Shown here piece after piece: positions 44,424-54,081 of a stretch of 64,000 nt of DNA (within the stretch, counting starts at the first letter, position 1; each line of letters begins with the position of its first letter). The stretch is from Anthoceros angustus. Lineage: Eukaryota; Streptophyta; Anthocerotopsida; Anthocerotales; Anthocerotaceae. The notes below the pieces were generated by a model. That model did not search any database. It had not been told where the DNA came from and saw only the letters and a program-made list of their open reading frames with translations. A program made the translations under genes and the position numbers. Where the stretch lies: the NCBI GenBank assembly GCA_010909165.1, contig MU008178.1, positions 632,369-696,368 on the forward strand, given 5' to 3'.

Positions 44424-45604
44424 ATTTCGAAGACTCAATCTTCAAGGGCGACACTCCAAGGCGGAGTGGCGACATTTGAGGCGCCTCCTCTAGCTGGGGC
44501 GACGCCATTTTGGAGCCTGGAGCACAGCTGGGCGATTACACCTTCAGCTGTGGCCCAATCCAGCTCACTGCATGCTCCCAGCTGGGATTTCGAGGTCTTC
44601 AGGGCATTCCTTCACCTTTGCTGGCTTCTTACAGTGATGGCGTGCTAGAGAGGAGGCCAGATCCAGGCCTGATCCATGGGCTTTCCCAAATACAGCTGGG
44701 AATTCAAGATCTAGCGAGCGCTTTTCTCATCCCTTTTCGATCTTTGCAGCAGCAGAGCTTGTGGGAGAGGGAGGACAGACCTTGCCACTCAAGATCTCCA
44801 TTTCAGGCGGGCTACAGCATGGTCTGATACTTTGGTTTGATTCCAAGATCAGGAGCAGGCGGATTGCAGCTTTGCCAACATTTCTGATTTTGGGGATTTT
44901 GGGATTTGCTGAGCGCCCCTTTCACTTTTGCTGGTTTCATACAGTAACAGCGTGCTGGAGAGGAGAACAGATCTCACCATCGAGGTGTCTGGCTCAGCTT
45001 GGTCAGAAAGTGGGAGGGGAGGATCACGTTTATTTGACACTCACGTTTCAATTTCGGATGTGTGAGTGCCGTTTGTCGTTGCTGACCTTTCTCAGAGGCT
45101 GAGGCGTGGGTGCTGACCCCTAGACAGTCCCATTTTAGGGACTGTACAGTCCTAATTCCAAGGGCTGTGGGAACAGTCCCATTTCAAGGATTGTTGGGAG
45201 GAGAGCCGGGACTGTTGGGACAGTCCCACTTAGGGCTGTCCAGCCCCATTGCTGGGACTGGGACAGTTCCTACACAGTGCTAGGACTGCTGGGACAGTCC
45301 CACCTCGTGGGCTGTCCAGTTCTATTGCTGGGACAGTCCCACTTAGGGCTGTCCAGCCCCATTGCTGGGACAGTCCCATTGCTGGGACAGTCCCACTGTG
45401 GACTGTCCAGTCCCATTGCTGGGACTTAGGACAATCCTACCCTACACCAGGGCTGCTGGAGTGATCCAAGCGTAGGGGTAATCCATTTTGCTGCGAATTG
45501 CTAGGAGGCGCCACACCGCTGGCTGTGGAGTGGAGTGAGTGGAGGATTTCGTTGTTCTTTCACATTTAAGGGAGTGTTGCTGATCTTATGCGTTAGTCAC
45601 ATGG
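44424..45604 (+). other. Untranslated leader of the Gypsy element
   Basis: No coding domain. It includes two related segments with CACTTTTGCTGGYTTCWTACAG (about 44610 and 44925) and ends in the GGGACAGTCCC array. The primer-binding site should lie near the start, but I could not identify one. Confidence 0.45.
45125..45440. repeat. 37-bp tandem array rich in GGGACAGTCCCA palindromes
   Basis: GCTGGGACAGTCCCACTTAG and GGCTGTCCAGCCCCATT repeat. Unit starts near 45251, 45289, 45326, 45363, 45380 and 45417 (mostly 37 bp apart). GGGACAGTCCC and GGACTGTCC are self-complementary, so the leader RNA could fold into serial hairpins. Confidence 0.85.
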
Positions 45605-47126
45605 GTGATGCACCCCGAGGGACATGAGATCAGTCCCCGTTACCGCTTGAGGACACGGGACATCCAGCAGCGGACCACTCCCGAGCGGGTACAGGCCAGA
45701 AGGAGGCGTTCTTTTCAGCATCAGCAGCAAGCACAGGAGGAATTGGCAAGCGGTTTAGAGGAGCCTGGCACGCCACCTGCCACCTTGGAGACAGCAACCA
45801 GCTGGTCTCCATTTGCAGATCTCAACACCGGCAAAGAATCATCCGACTCCTTGCCGGAGATCGGGACAAACTTGTCCCAATTTGAGCCTGAGACAAGATC
45901 GAATCAGCTGATCTTTCGGAGGATTCGGACACCATGGAAGGTGGAGGACCCTCATACAGGGACAGATTTTCCGGAGGCCGGCACTCAATCTGCGAGATTT
46001 TCTACCGCCCCTCAACGCTATCATCACCGGGTCGTTCAAGCATGGCGCTTATAATCACCAGACATGTTTGAGCAGCTTTCAAGCTACGACGACGCTGGAT
46101 TTGTATGAGGCACATCAAGCGGATTTGTCTTCTACCATCTCCACGGTGAATCCCCAGCTCAAGGAGCTGCAGCTTGCCTACAATGGCAAGTTGGCCACGG
46201 CCGTGAGTGCCCACCAGGCCAAGATTGCTGACGCGCCACCGCTCAGCCACCATCCGTGGTGAGTCTAACGGCCGAGAGGGTGGCAGCCACGGTTAGTCCC
46301 GAGTTCATCCAAACTCCCAAGTACCTTAATCCGTGGAGGAGTTCATGGCCATCCTCGAGAAGGCGTCCGCTCAAGACTCGAGAAAATAGCTGAGCTGGCC
46401 AGTTTCGCTCGCAAGAAGGGTGAGACTGTCCAGATGACCTTTCGCAGGCTCCAGAAGCTGCGAGAAGGCACTGGGATGTTGACTGACCAAGAGGCAGCCG
46501 AGAAGTTTCTTACGGCGTTGGAGGGAGATCCATTGTTCCACTTTCAACTTGTCACCTCTTTGGTGGACAAGTATGGGGACAGCTACACCCTGGAACAGGT
46601 CCATGAAGAAGCGGAGCGCAAGGAAATCGCGTTTTCAGCGTATGCTTCTCGACACTCCAAGGCCTTCACGCACTATCAAAGCATGTTTTCCAGCAAGGGG
46701 AACACATCTGGAGGCGTGGGATCAGGGGTTTCAAGCCCATTCAGGCCAGTCAAGTCGTCGCAGCCACCTCCACGTATTGCAATCGCTGTGGCAGCCGGAT
46801 CATTTGGCTCGTGCAAGCTTCCTGTGGAAGGTTTGCATTGTTCCCATTGCAACAAGACTGGCCATTTGGTTACATGCTTTCAAAAGCATCCGAGCGCAGA
46901 TATCAAGAAGGCCCCACACCTTCAGCCGGGACTCCCACAACAGCTGGCGGAATGCGTCGAAGGGCCGATCACACGGAATGGGGCCAAGGCCAAGGAGCGG
47001 CTAACCGACAAGATTGCCGCATTGGAGGCAGCAGTGGCAGCACTTACAGCTCACTGGAGCCCCAGCGCTGTGGCAGCACCTCCACCTCCAAGCCCGCCGG
47101 ACAGCCATTTTGGCACCTCACCGTGA
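45605..47126 (+). pseudogene. gag: Gypsy gag with CCHC zinc knuckle
   Basis: The likely start is at 45605 (MMHPEGHEISPRYRLRTRDI), an Arg/Gln-rich N-terminus. After shifts near 46054 and 46260, a 230-codon frame (46434-47126) carries the capsid-like segment RRLQKLREGTGMLTDQEAAE, KFLTALEGDPLFHFQL and YTLEQVHEEAERKEIAFSAY. The knuckle CSHCNKTGHLVTC (about 46838-46876) follows, then a helical end (RLTDKIAALEAAVAALTAHW). Gag would form the particle and bind element RNA. Two or three frame changes prevent a continuous product. Confidence 0.75.
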
Positions 47127-48060
47127 GGAGGAGAGGAGGATTATGGCTGCCACATGAGGCCTGTACTGTCCATCGCCTTGTGGATTCCACGCGATTCCCC
47201 CTACCCGCCACATGGGTAGGATGTGACTTGAAGAAGGCGCATTTGGATGTTGCACCGGGATGCCGATCCCTTACTCGGCAACAAAGAGCGAGGGCTGCCA
47301 TGCCTAGATCCTTTGCTCCGCTGCCGGCGTGGCCATCCTGCTGGAGGGATCATCTGGATGGAGCGCCGAGTGAGCAGCCTCCACATTCGAGTCATGGGGC
47401 ACCGCAATGTGCCACGATCATCTACCACCGACACCCGACCTTGATCATGCGCAAGGTGTTGGAGACTCCTTTGATCTCCCTCCAGGACATGGGAGTTGGG
47501 CGTGCCAGCAGTGCTGGGCTTGGCAACTGAAGTCTCCGCTATCCCATACTGGATCGCCGGAGAGTCCCACGGACACTTCCCCATGCATGGGGCTGCTGGG
47601 GACACCTCAACAGCACACCACAGCTCCATGTTCAGGCTGTCAGAGCCCCAAGATTGGGATTCTCCAGTCCCATACTGGGTGGAGAGTCTCAACATCGACG
47701 CAGCCCCCATACTGGATCGCCGAGGAATCTCAGCCTTGGTCCTCCCCACTGGACCGACAGCAGTCCCAATGCCAAGCACCTTCAGCTCCATGCCAAGGAC
47801 TGCGAGGAGAAACCCATCACGGGACTCTGCAGTCCCATACTCGGACAACCGGACCGCCGGTGGATCCACATGGGCAGCCTCACGACGTTTCAGCTGGGTA
47901 TTGCCCACCACCATCGACCATGTTACGATGGTGGGAGTGACAGGCAGGCCACCCACAGCCATGAGGAGGGCCAGCCACTTGAGGCGGTGCCTATGCGTCC
48001 CAAATACATGGAGTACTCGGAGCACCGATTCATTCCCACCAATCGCATGAATGTGCGAGT
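47127..48060. other. Gag-protease spacer with repeated CCCATACTGGATCGCC
   Basis: No domain. The motif CCCATACTGG(RTCGCC) occurs near 47544, 47670 and 47708, and reappears in other linkers of the element (49890-49910, 51415-51445, 53850). Both strands have long open frames here because of composition. Confidence 0.5.
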
Positions 48061-48372
48061 GAGCAATGCCATGGTGGACAATAGGGAAGGCCATGTCACG
48101 GTGAATGGCTATGCTCCCAAGCTTGTGCTCTTGGACACGGGGCTGCGTGATCATTGGCAAGGCTCGCCGCTAGGTTGAACTTGCGAGGAACACCGCCATT
48201 CACCTGGAACATCGTGACAGCCGCGTGGAACCTGTGTGGAGACTGTCAGCCACCGCCATCACGCTCAAGCGGACACGCCATGACATTGGCCATTCATTGC
48301 CTTGTCACGACAAATGCTAACACGATGTCCTTCTCGGACAGGAGTTTTTGTTTCCACCGCATCAGCGTGGAC
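48061..48372 (+). pseudogene. pro: Gypsy aspartic protease (retropepsin)
   Basis: NREGHVTVNGYAPKLVLLDT leads into the catalytic LLDTG (about 48127-48141). ARLNLRGTPPFTWN and, in a shifted frame, a VLLGQEFLFP-like end (about 48325-48355) give the flap-to-C-terminal ILGxxFL pattern. The enzyme would process the polyprotein. Frame breaks at 48142-48178 and again near 48230. Confidence 0.7.
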
Positions 48373-48729
48373 AATTGACAGCAAGCTCACTATCGCCCGA
48401 TTGGCGTAGTGGAGGTCGCCATGGCGCACTTTCCCTTGAATGCATGGCGGATTGATCGAGGTCGCCACCGCCCTAGCTACTCCAGTCCTTATGGCGACCA
48501 TCTGTGCTGTCCCGAGGTGCTCCCACCGGCAGCCAGCATTTGAGTGACATGCTGGAGCTTGCCGACTTGGATCCAGATCACGAGGCCGACCATTTGGTCA
48601 CAGCCGCCTAGGAGACACTCCACCATCATTCGAAGTGTCCGACCTGGTTCAGCAAGCTCTTCCACGAGTGCAGCAAGCTCTGCAGCTCCAGACTCATGGC
48701 ATCCTCCACCACGGTGAGCCAGATCATCA

Positions 48730-49690
48730 CGTGGACGGTGCCCACTGCATTGCTGGAACTGCTTTGGGGGTATTTGCACAGGTCTGGAGGCTCTTTTGCT
48801 GAATGGCATCTTGGTCAGTCGTTACATTTACTATGACCGTTGTCCCAAGGCGCAATGCATTGCTGCTTTTCGCCTTCAGGAGCTGCGCGATTCCCTTCAC
48901 TACTCCCCGCCAATGCTATCTCAGGCACCTTTTCTACAATGCCCCAAGACATCCAGCTGTTGCAGCGCCGCCACATTCAGCTCCTGGCCCCCATCCACTT
49001 CGTGATTGCGGGATGGGAATGCCAAGGATTTTCTCAAGCCGGCACAGGGGGAGGATTACAAGACCCACGAACCGCCTTGTTTTGGGACCTTCACCGCATC
49101 TTGGTGGATGTTCAGCACTTCAGCCCTGGCTGCGCTTACTTGCTGGAGAACACCCCGGCGCAGCTGGACACTCGGCTGCAAGTTCGCCAAGACATGGCCA
49201 TCATCCAGCAGCATGTGGGCACGCCCTTGCTCATGGATGCCGCCCTGTGTTGGCGCTTTGCTCATCGCTGAAACTATTGGACCAACCTGGCCCCTCAACC
49301 TTTGCTAGAGTTGGTGGTCACCCGCACTACTCGGGACCCCACTCTCAAGCTCTCCGATGTGTTGGACCCTTGGCATCAGCCACGGGCTGTGACAGGTGCC
49401 GAGCGTGCACCTTGGTACCGCACCAACACGCCGGGACAGGCCCGGCAGACCCTTCCCACCCTAGTGAGCTTTCCTGGCTCCTATGCCTACAGGGGACAAG
49501 GGGCAGGTCTGCTATTCAACAGCAACACCCACCAGTGGGAGGAGCCCAATGTGGAGGAGCGGGAGCGCGTCATGGGTTTCCACACCCATGCCACTGCGGC
49601 TCCCCAAGTTACCGAGCGTCACCGCCGGGCCGCCTTGGGCCGCGCTATGGATCTGTCAGCCCTCACTTGGCTCATCAGCATATGTCTGGC
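48730..49690 (+). pseudogene. C5-cytosine DNA methyltransferase domain
   Basis: Motif I: FGGICTGLEALLLNGILVSR (48763-48822; SAM-binding FxGxxTG), then YIYYDRCPKAQCIAAF (motif II-like acidic end). Motif III/IV: FVIAGWECQGFSQAGTGGGL, with the catalytic Cys codon at 49020-49022; the usual Pro-Cys-Gln is Glu-Cys-Gln here. This continues LQDPRTALFWDLHRIL. Motif VI: YLLENTP (Glu 49146-49148). Motif VIII: HR*NYWTNLAP (stop TGA 49269-49271). Motifs IX-X: EERERVMGFHTHATAAPQVT and LGRAMDLSALTWL (to about 49680). All key blocks are in order over about 310 codons. The reaction is SAM-dependent methylation of cytosine C5 in DNA. The main frame (48840-49271) plus the next (49302-49922) need one stop and one shift resolved. 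Confidence 0.88.
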
Positions 49691-50040
49691 CTTTCAGCTG
49701 TTGGCATTCCCGCGGAGCTCCCACCCGCCCCGAGGTCCTTTTCCCACATGCTGCGCCGACGCTGTCCATTTGCCCTTCCCGGGATACACCACCTGGTCAT
49801 ATTGGCTTGATGCAGGGGGAGGTGGCATGGCCATCCCAGTGCATTCTCAGCATCAAGCTCGTGGACATGGGAAGTCAACTGGGATCCGAGTATGGGATCG
49901 TCCAGTATGGGACGTCGAGTAGGGACTCCCAATTCACAGCACCCAAGCCTCGCTTATGTGCCGAGACTGTTGGGTCATGGGGCCCCAACTCACAACAGCG
50001 TAGCACGATACATGCCCTTTGCTCCAATACCGGGACTGTT
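49691..50040. other. Linker between methyltransferase and reverse transcriptase
   Basis: Contains two CCCAGTATGGGA/CCAGTATGGGAC-type motifs (49890-49915). The methyltransferase frame stays open to 49922 without a known domain. Confidence 0.4.
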
Positions 50041-51020
50041 TGCCTTCTCCATGCGAATTGAAGCGATGTAATGTGACCACCTTCCGCATCAATCTGACCA
50101 GCAAGGAGCCTATCTACAGGAGGCGCTACAGGCTCAGCAAAACTGAGTGGGACATGGTGGATGCACGTCAAGAGTTGCTTGAAGCCGGGCTCATTCGCCT
50201 CTAGCTCCCTATCTGCCACGTGATGCCTCCCAAGAAGGACAGAACGGAATGTGGACAGAGAAGAGGATGTGCGGAGACTACCGTCCTATCAACGCTGACA
50301 CAGGATCGGTACCCCATGCCAACGCCGGAGGAGATCTTCGACAACATTGGCAAGTCTACCTACTTCTCGATTTTGGATTTGCGTCAAGGCTTCAACCAGG
50401 TGTTGCTGAAGAGGACATCAAGAAGACAGCCTTCCACGGCTCTCAGCAGGGAATGGCTGGTGATGCCCTTTGGCTTCAAGAACGCGCCGGTGACTTTCCA
50501 GCGCGTAATGGACATAGTACTTGCAGGTTCAGCGAACCTCATGTGCTACATTGATGATGTCCTGGTCCACAGCGAGGACTTTGAGTCTCATTTGGTGCAC
50601 CTGGAAGATCTGTTCAAGAGATTGCGAAAGGCGCAGTTGACATGTCACCCGGCCAAGTGTGAATTTGGCATGGACACCGTGGCATACCTTGGTCACAGGG
50701 TTGTGCCTGGCGGCGTCATGCCTCATGCTGCCAAGGTACAGGCCATCTTGCAGGTGCGAGAGCCCACAAACCTCTCTGCCCTGCGAGCTTTCCTCGGCCT
50801 ATGCAACTATTACCGAGTATACATTCGGGACTTCAGCCGAATTGCCAAGCCGCTGAATGACTTGCTGCGGAAGGATGTTGTTTGGGCCTGGACAGAGAAG
50901 ACCCAGCAAGCTTTCGACACGCTGAAACTGAGCTTGACTAAGCTCCTGTCATGGCTGACGACTTCCAAGCCGTTTGTGGTACATACGGAGCATCATCTAG
51001 TTGCTAGCCCAACAAGATGA
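50040..51020 (+). pseudogene. rt: Gypsy reverse transcriptase
   Basis: Starts with NLTSKEPIYRRRYRLSKTEW, DARQELLEAGLIR. After a TAG at 50202-50204 and two shifts come CGDYRPIN (in another frame), RYPMPTPEEIFDNIGKSTYF, SILDLRQGFNQVLL, VMPFGFKNAPVTFQRVMD and the catalytic CYIDDVLVH, with Y-I-D-D at 50547-50558. The thumb follows: LGHRVVPGGVMPHAAKVQAI and LRAFLGLCNYYRVYIRDFSR. All seven RT blocks are present; block 3 is shifted. Role: copies element RNA to DNA. Confidence 0.92.
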
Positions 51021-51345
51021 AGATGGAAAGGAGCGGGTGGTTGCGTATGCTTCACGCAGCAACAATCGTGAAGCCAACCATGAGCTACCAAGGGAGTGTC
51101 TAGTCAGATGGGCGGTCATTTTAGGCCCTACTGTATGGCAAGCCCTTCACGCTAGTCACTGACCATCAGCCCCTCAAATGGCTGATGACCAACACTAAGT
51201 TGAGTGGGAAGCTTGCAAGGTGGGCCATGATCTTGCAGGACTATGAATTTCAAGTGGTGCACCGAACGGGAGTCACACACCAAAACGCGGACACTCTCTC
51301 TCGGAATCCCAGTGCTAGTTGCGAAGATGTTACAGGCCGACAGGA
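50950..51345 (+). pseudogene. rh: Gypsy RNase H
   Basis: After RT: ERVVAYASRSNNREANHEL (about 51034), then TDHQPLKWLMTNTKLSGKLA (51157-51216), RWAMILQDYEFQVVHRTGVT and NADTLSRN. The first catalytic position (usually TDAS) is weak: HTEHHL at about 50985. Two shifts lie between 51010 and 51160. The end of this domain is repeated at 52168. Confidence 0.8.
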
Positions 51346-53045
51346 CCAAGATGATGGAGATCTGCAGCATGTGTCGGTGGCTGCGATGGTGGCTTTGACA
51401 AGCCTGGGTGACTGTCCCGAGTATGGGACAGTCCCGAGTATGGGAGTCCTTAGCATTGAGCACATATGCTGGGGACAGGAGGTCCAAGGACATCTGGGAA
51501 GACTCCGAAACTCTCCTATTTGTCCAAACAGGACAGTTTGGATCAGCCATTGAGCACGCTGAGCAAGAAAGAATTCGCCAACAAGTATCAATGGCGTGAT
51601 GGGCATTTGCCGAGGAGGCTGACCAATGGCTGGAACGATTGGTGCCACCACCTGATAGGGAGCAGCTCATCCGTCGAGTGCACGACATGGGCCACTTTGG
51701 AGTCAAGCGTACTTACAGTTTGCTCCTCCCATTTCCATTGGCAAGGGATGTACGCCCAAGTCAAACAGTGGCCTGTTGCAAGGACTACGTCAGGGTGAAG
51801 ACCTCCTTCACCATCCAGAACCCTCAGCTGCACCCTTTGCCTATCATGGGACTGTTCTTTAGGTGGTCTTGTGACTTGTTGGGTGAACTACCCAAGACAC
51901 CACGAGGGAACGTGTACATTCTCGTCATGATGGAGCACTTCTCCAAGTGGGTGGAGGTGGTGGCTGCCGGACAAGAGCTCCAAAAGCACCGCCAGCCTTT
52001 CTTCAGAATGTCTTTGAGTCGCTTTGGGAGCGGCCGAGTGCTTGACGGATCAGGGGTCTGAATTTCGAGGGGAATTCCAAGACCCTCTGGATGCGCTCCA
52101 TCGACCATCGCAGACCAGCCGAGACCATCCTCGCTGATGGCTGGCTGAACGGATGGTGCACCGGCCGAGTCACACACCAAAACGCGGACACTCTCTCGGA
52201 ATCCCGGTGCTAGTTGCGAAGATGTTCTGACAGGACCAAGATGATGGAGATGCAGCATGTGTCGGTGGCTGCGATGGTGGCTTTGACAAGCCTTGGTGAC
52301 TGTCCCGAGTATGGGACAGTCCTTAGCATTGAGCACATATGCTGGGGACAGGAGGTCCAAGGACATCTGGGAAGACTCCGAAACTCTCCTATTTGTCCAA
52401 ACAGGACAGTTTGGATCAGCCATTGAGCACGCTGAGCAAGAAAGAATTCGCCAGCGCGCTTCCAAGTATCAATGGCGTGATGGGCATTTGCTGAGGAGGC
52501 TGACCAATGGGCTGGAACGATTGGTGCCACCACTGGCGATAGGGAGCAGCTGATTCGTCGAGTGCACGATGACATGGGCCATTTTGGAGTCAAGCGTACT
52601 TACAGTTTGCTCCTCCCACATTTCCATTGGCAAGGGATGTACGCCCAAGTCAAACAGCAGGTGGCCTGTTGCAAGGACTGCGACAGGGTGAAGACCTCCT
52701 TCACCATCCAGAACCCTCAGCTGCACCCTTTGCCTATCATGGGACTGTTCTTTAGGTGGTCTTGTGACTTGTTGGGTGAACTACCCAAGACACCACGAGG
52801 GAACGTGTACATTCTCGTCATGATGGAGCACTTCTCCAAGTGGGTAGAGGTGGTGGCCCTGCCGGACAAGAGCTCCAAAAGCACCGCCAGCCTTTCTTCA
52901 AATGTCGAGTCGCTTTGGGGGAGTGCGGTGTCGGATCGAGTGGAATTTGAATTCCAAGACCCTCTGGATGCGCTCATCGACCATCGCAGGACCAGCCGAG
53001 ACCATCCTCAGGCTGATGGCCTGGCTGAACGGATGGTACAGACCA
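51271..53045 (+). repeat. 897-bp tandem duplication in the RNase H/integrase region
   Basis: AGTCACACACCAAAACGCGG at 51271 recurs at 52168. Copy 1 runs to about 52155 and copy 2 to about 53045, both ending in GGCTGAACGGATGGT. The junction reads GGATGGTGCACCGGCCGAGT, and TGGTGCACCG also occurs at the upstream boundary (51256-51265), a 10-bp microhomology. The copies differ by many 1-9-base gaps. Confidence 0.92.
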
Positions 53046-53311
53046 TCAAGAAGGGTCTAAGGAAGCTCTGCCTTCAAATGCCCAAGAGAGGGACTTGGCT
53101 CTTCCTTACATCGCCATGGCTACGTATGAGTCGGCATGCCTCCTTGGCACATTTCAGTCCCTACTTCTTGCTGTTTGGGAGGGAACCCATGCCGCCTAGC
53201 TCAATTGCTAAGCAACTCTATGAGGTAGTGGATCCGGATGATCCAAAGAATGGGCAACTATTGGTCAGCCGCGGCCGCTGCAAGCCATGCCGATGGCCAT
53301 GGCTAATTTGA
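51580..53311 (+). pseudogene. int: Gypsy integrase (duplicated; second copy the more complete)
   Basis: Copy 2 (frame 52562-53311) has the zinc-binding H-x-H...C-x2-C (MGHFGVKRTY...VACCKDCDRVK) and the first catalytic Asp (SCDLLGELPKTPRGN, about 52767). The second Asp lies in a damaged SDRVEFEFQD (about 52930), and the Glu in GLAERMVQ (53027-53029); then LRMSRHASLAHFSPYFLLFG. Copy 1 (51639-52061) lost the second zinc Cys (CCKDYVRVK) but, in a shifted frame, keeps the canonical TDQG with Asp at 52048-52050. Integrase joins cDNA to host DNA. Neither copy is perfect; copy 2 could in principle fold with the full catalytic triad. Confidence 0.88.
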
Positions 53312-53436
53312 GGATTGCCCAACATCGGGACACCCTTAGATATGCCCACACTCGCGGCGCACCCAAGCTCAAGAAATTTCGTGGGGACTTTGTTTACTTG
53401 CGAAGGTGGAGACACCCTTGACACCACCACCGACAT

Positions 53437-53973
53437 GTGCTGCGAGTTCAGGAGGTCAAGGAGAATGGTGTGCTAGTGCTACAAGGATCAGATGGACGTA
53501 CCACCAAGGATCACATGAAAAATTGTGCGCCTTGCCATTTGCCCAACCTGGATCCAACCATTGTCACCAGTGATTGGGTACCTCCGGCTGATTACCCATG
53601 CCAGATTTGCAGGAGGACAGACGACCCTGAGCTGATGCTGCTGTGCGACCACTGCAACGGCGGATACCACCTATTTTGCTTGCAGCCGCCTCTCTCCGAG
53701 GTGCCGGAGCAGCTGTGGTATTGTCCACTATGTGCTGCCTCTCCGGCCTCAAAGACCGCACACACAAGCTTCAATGGCTGGGGGGGGGTAGGAGCAGATG
53801 CTCTCCCAGCATACTTTGTTCTTTGCAAGGGGGACCTTTTAGACTCATACTGGATCGCCAAACTTTGGCCCATTCAGCATGACAATCTGGACCGCGATAA
53901 GTGGGCACGTACAGGAGGCAAGGAAGCCACAACAGATCCTGCCATGGGACATGGCGTTCCACAGGATCGCTGA
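53437..53973 (+). CDS. Integrase C-terminal region with a PHD zinc finger
   Basis: The 178-codon frame begins MLRVQEVKENGVLVLQGSDG (the SH3-like integrase C-terminal domain) and runs to NLDPTIV. It then contains a complete C4HC3 PHD finger at 53599-53733: CQIC, eleven residues, CDHC, NGGYHLFC, fourteen residues, WYCPLC (spacing C-x2-C-x11-C-x2-C-x4-H-x2-C-x14-C-x2-C). The Trp two residues before the penultimate Cys is typical. PHD fingers read the histone H3 tail (unmodified or K4-methylated). Placement here parallels the chromodomain of chromoviral integrases, which guides integration; a targeting role is inference. After the finger: WGGVGADALPAYFVLCKGDL, unassigned. Confidence 0.88.
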   Translation: MLRVQEVKENGVLVLQGSDGRTTKDHMKNCAPCHLPNLDPTIVTSDWVPPADYPCQICRRTDDPELMLLCDHCNGGYHLFCLQPPLSEVPEQLWYCPLCAASPASKTAHTSFNGWGGVGADALPAYFVLCKGDLLDSYWIAKLWPIQHDNLDRDKWARTGGKEATTDPAMGHGVPQDR

Positions 53974-53985
53974 TCGGCCTGGGAC

Positions 53986-54060
53986 ATGGCCCACCTCACA
54001 GTTAAGATTGGTGGAGTTGCCCGAGACAAGCTCATACTGGACACCGGACTCCCAAACTTT
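53986..54060 (+). other. Second retropepsin-like DTG motif before the 3' LTR
   Basis: MAHLTVKIGGVARDKLILDT followed by GLPNF. The pattern VxIxGxxxxxLILDTG is that of retropepsin N-termini and similar to VTVNGYAPKLVLLDTG at 48.1 kb. It stops being protease-like at the LTR start. It could be a truncated duplicate or chance. Confidence 0.4.
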
Positions 54061-54081
54061 TCACGCTTCACGACCGGAGGT

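Noticed and set aside
47201-48160. 319-codon minus frame as a gene
   Set aside because: It is antisense to the Gypsy gag-protease spacer and contains the element's repeated CCCATACTGG motif; openness follows composition.
48803-49810. 335-codon plus frame as the real product of this region
   Set aside because: The methyltransferase motifs read in the neighbouring frames (48840-49271 and 49302-49922); this frame gives low-complexity His/Arg/Pro text.
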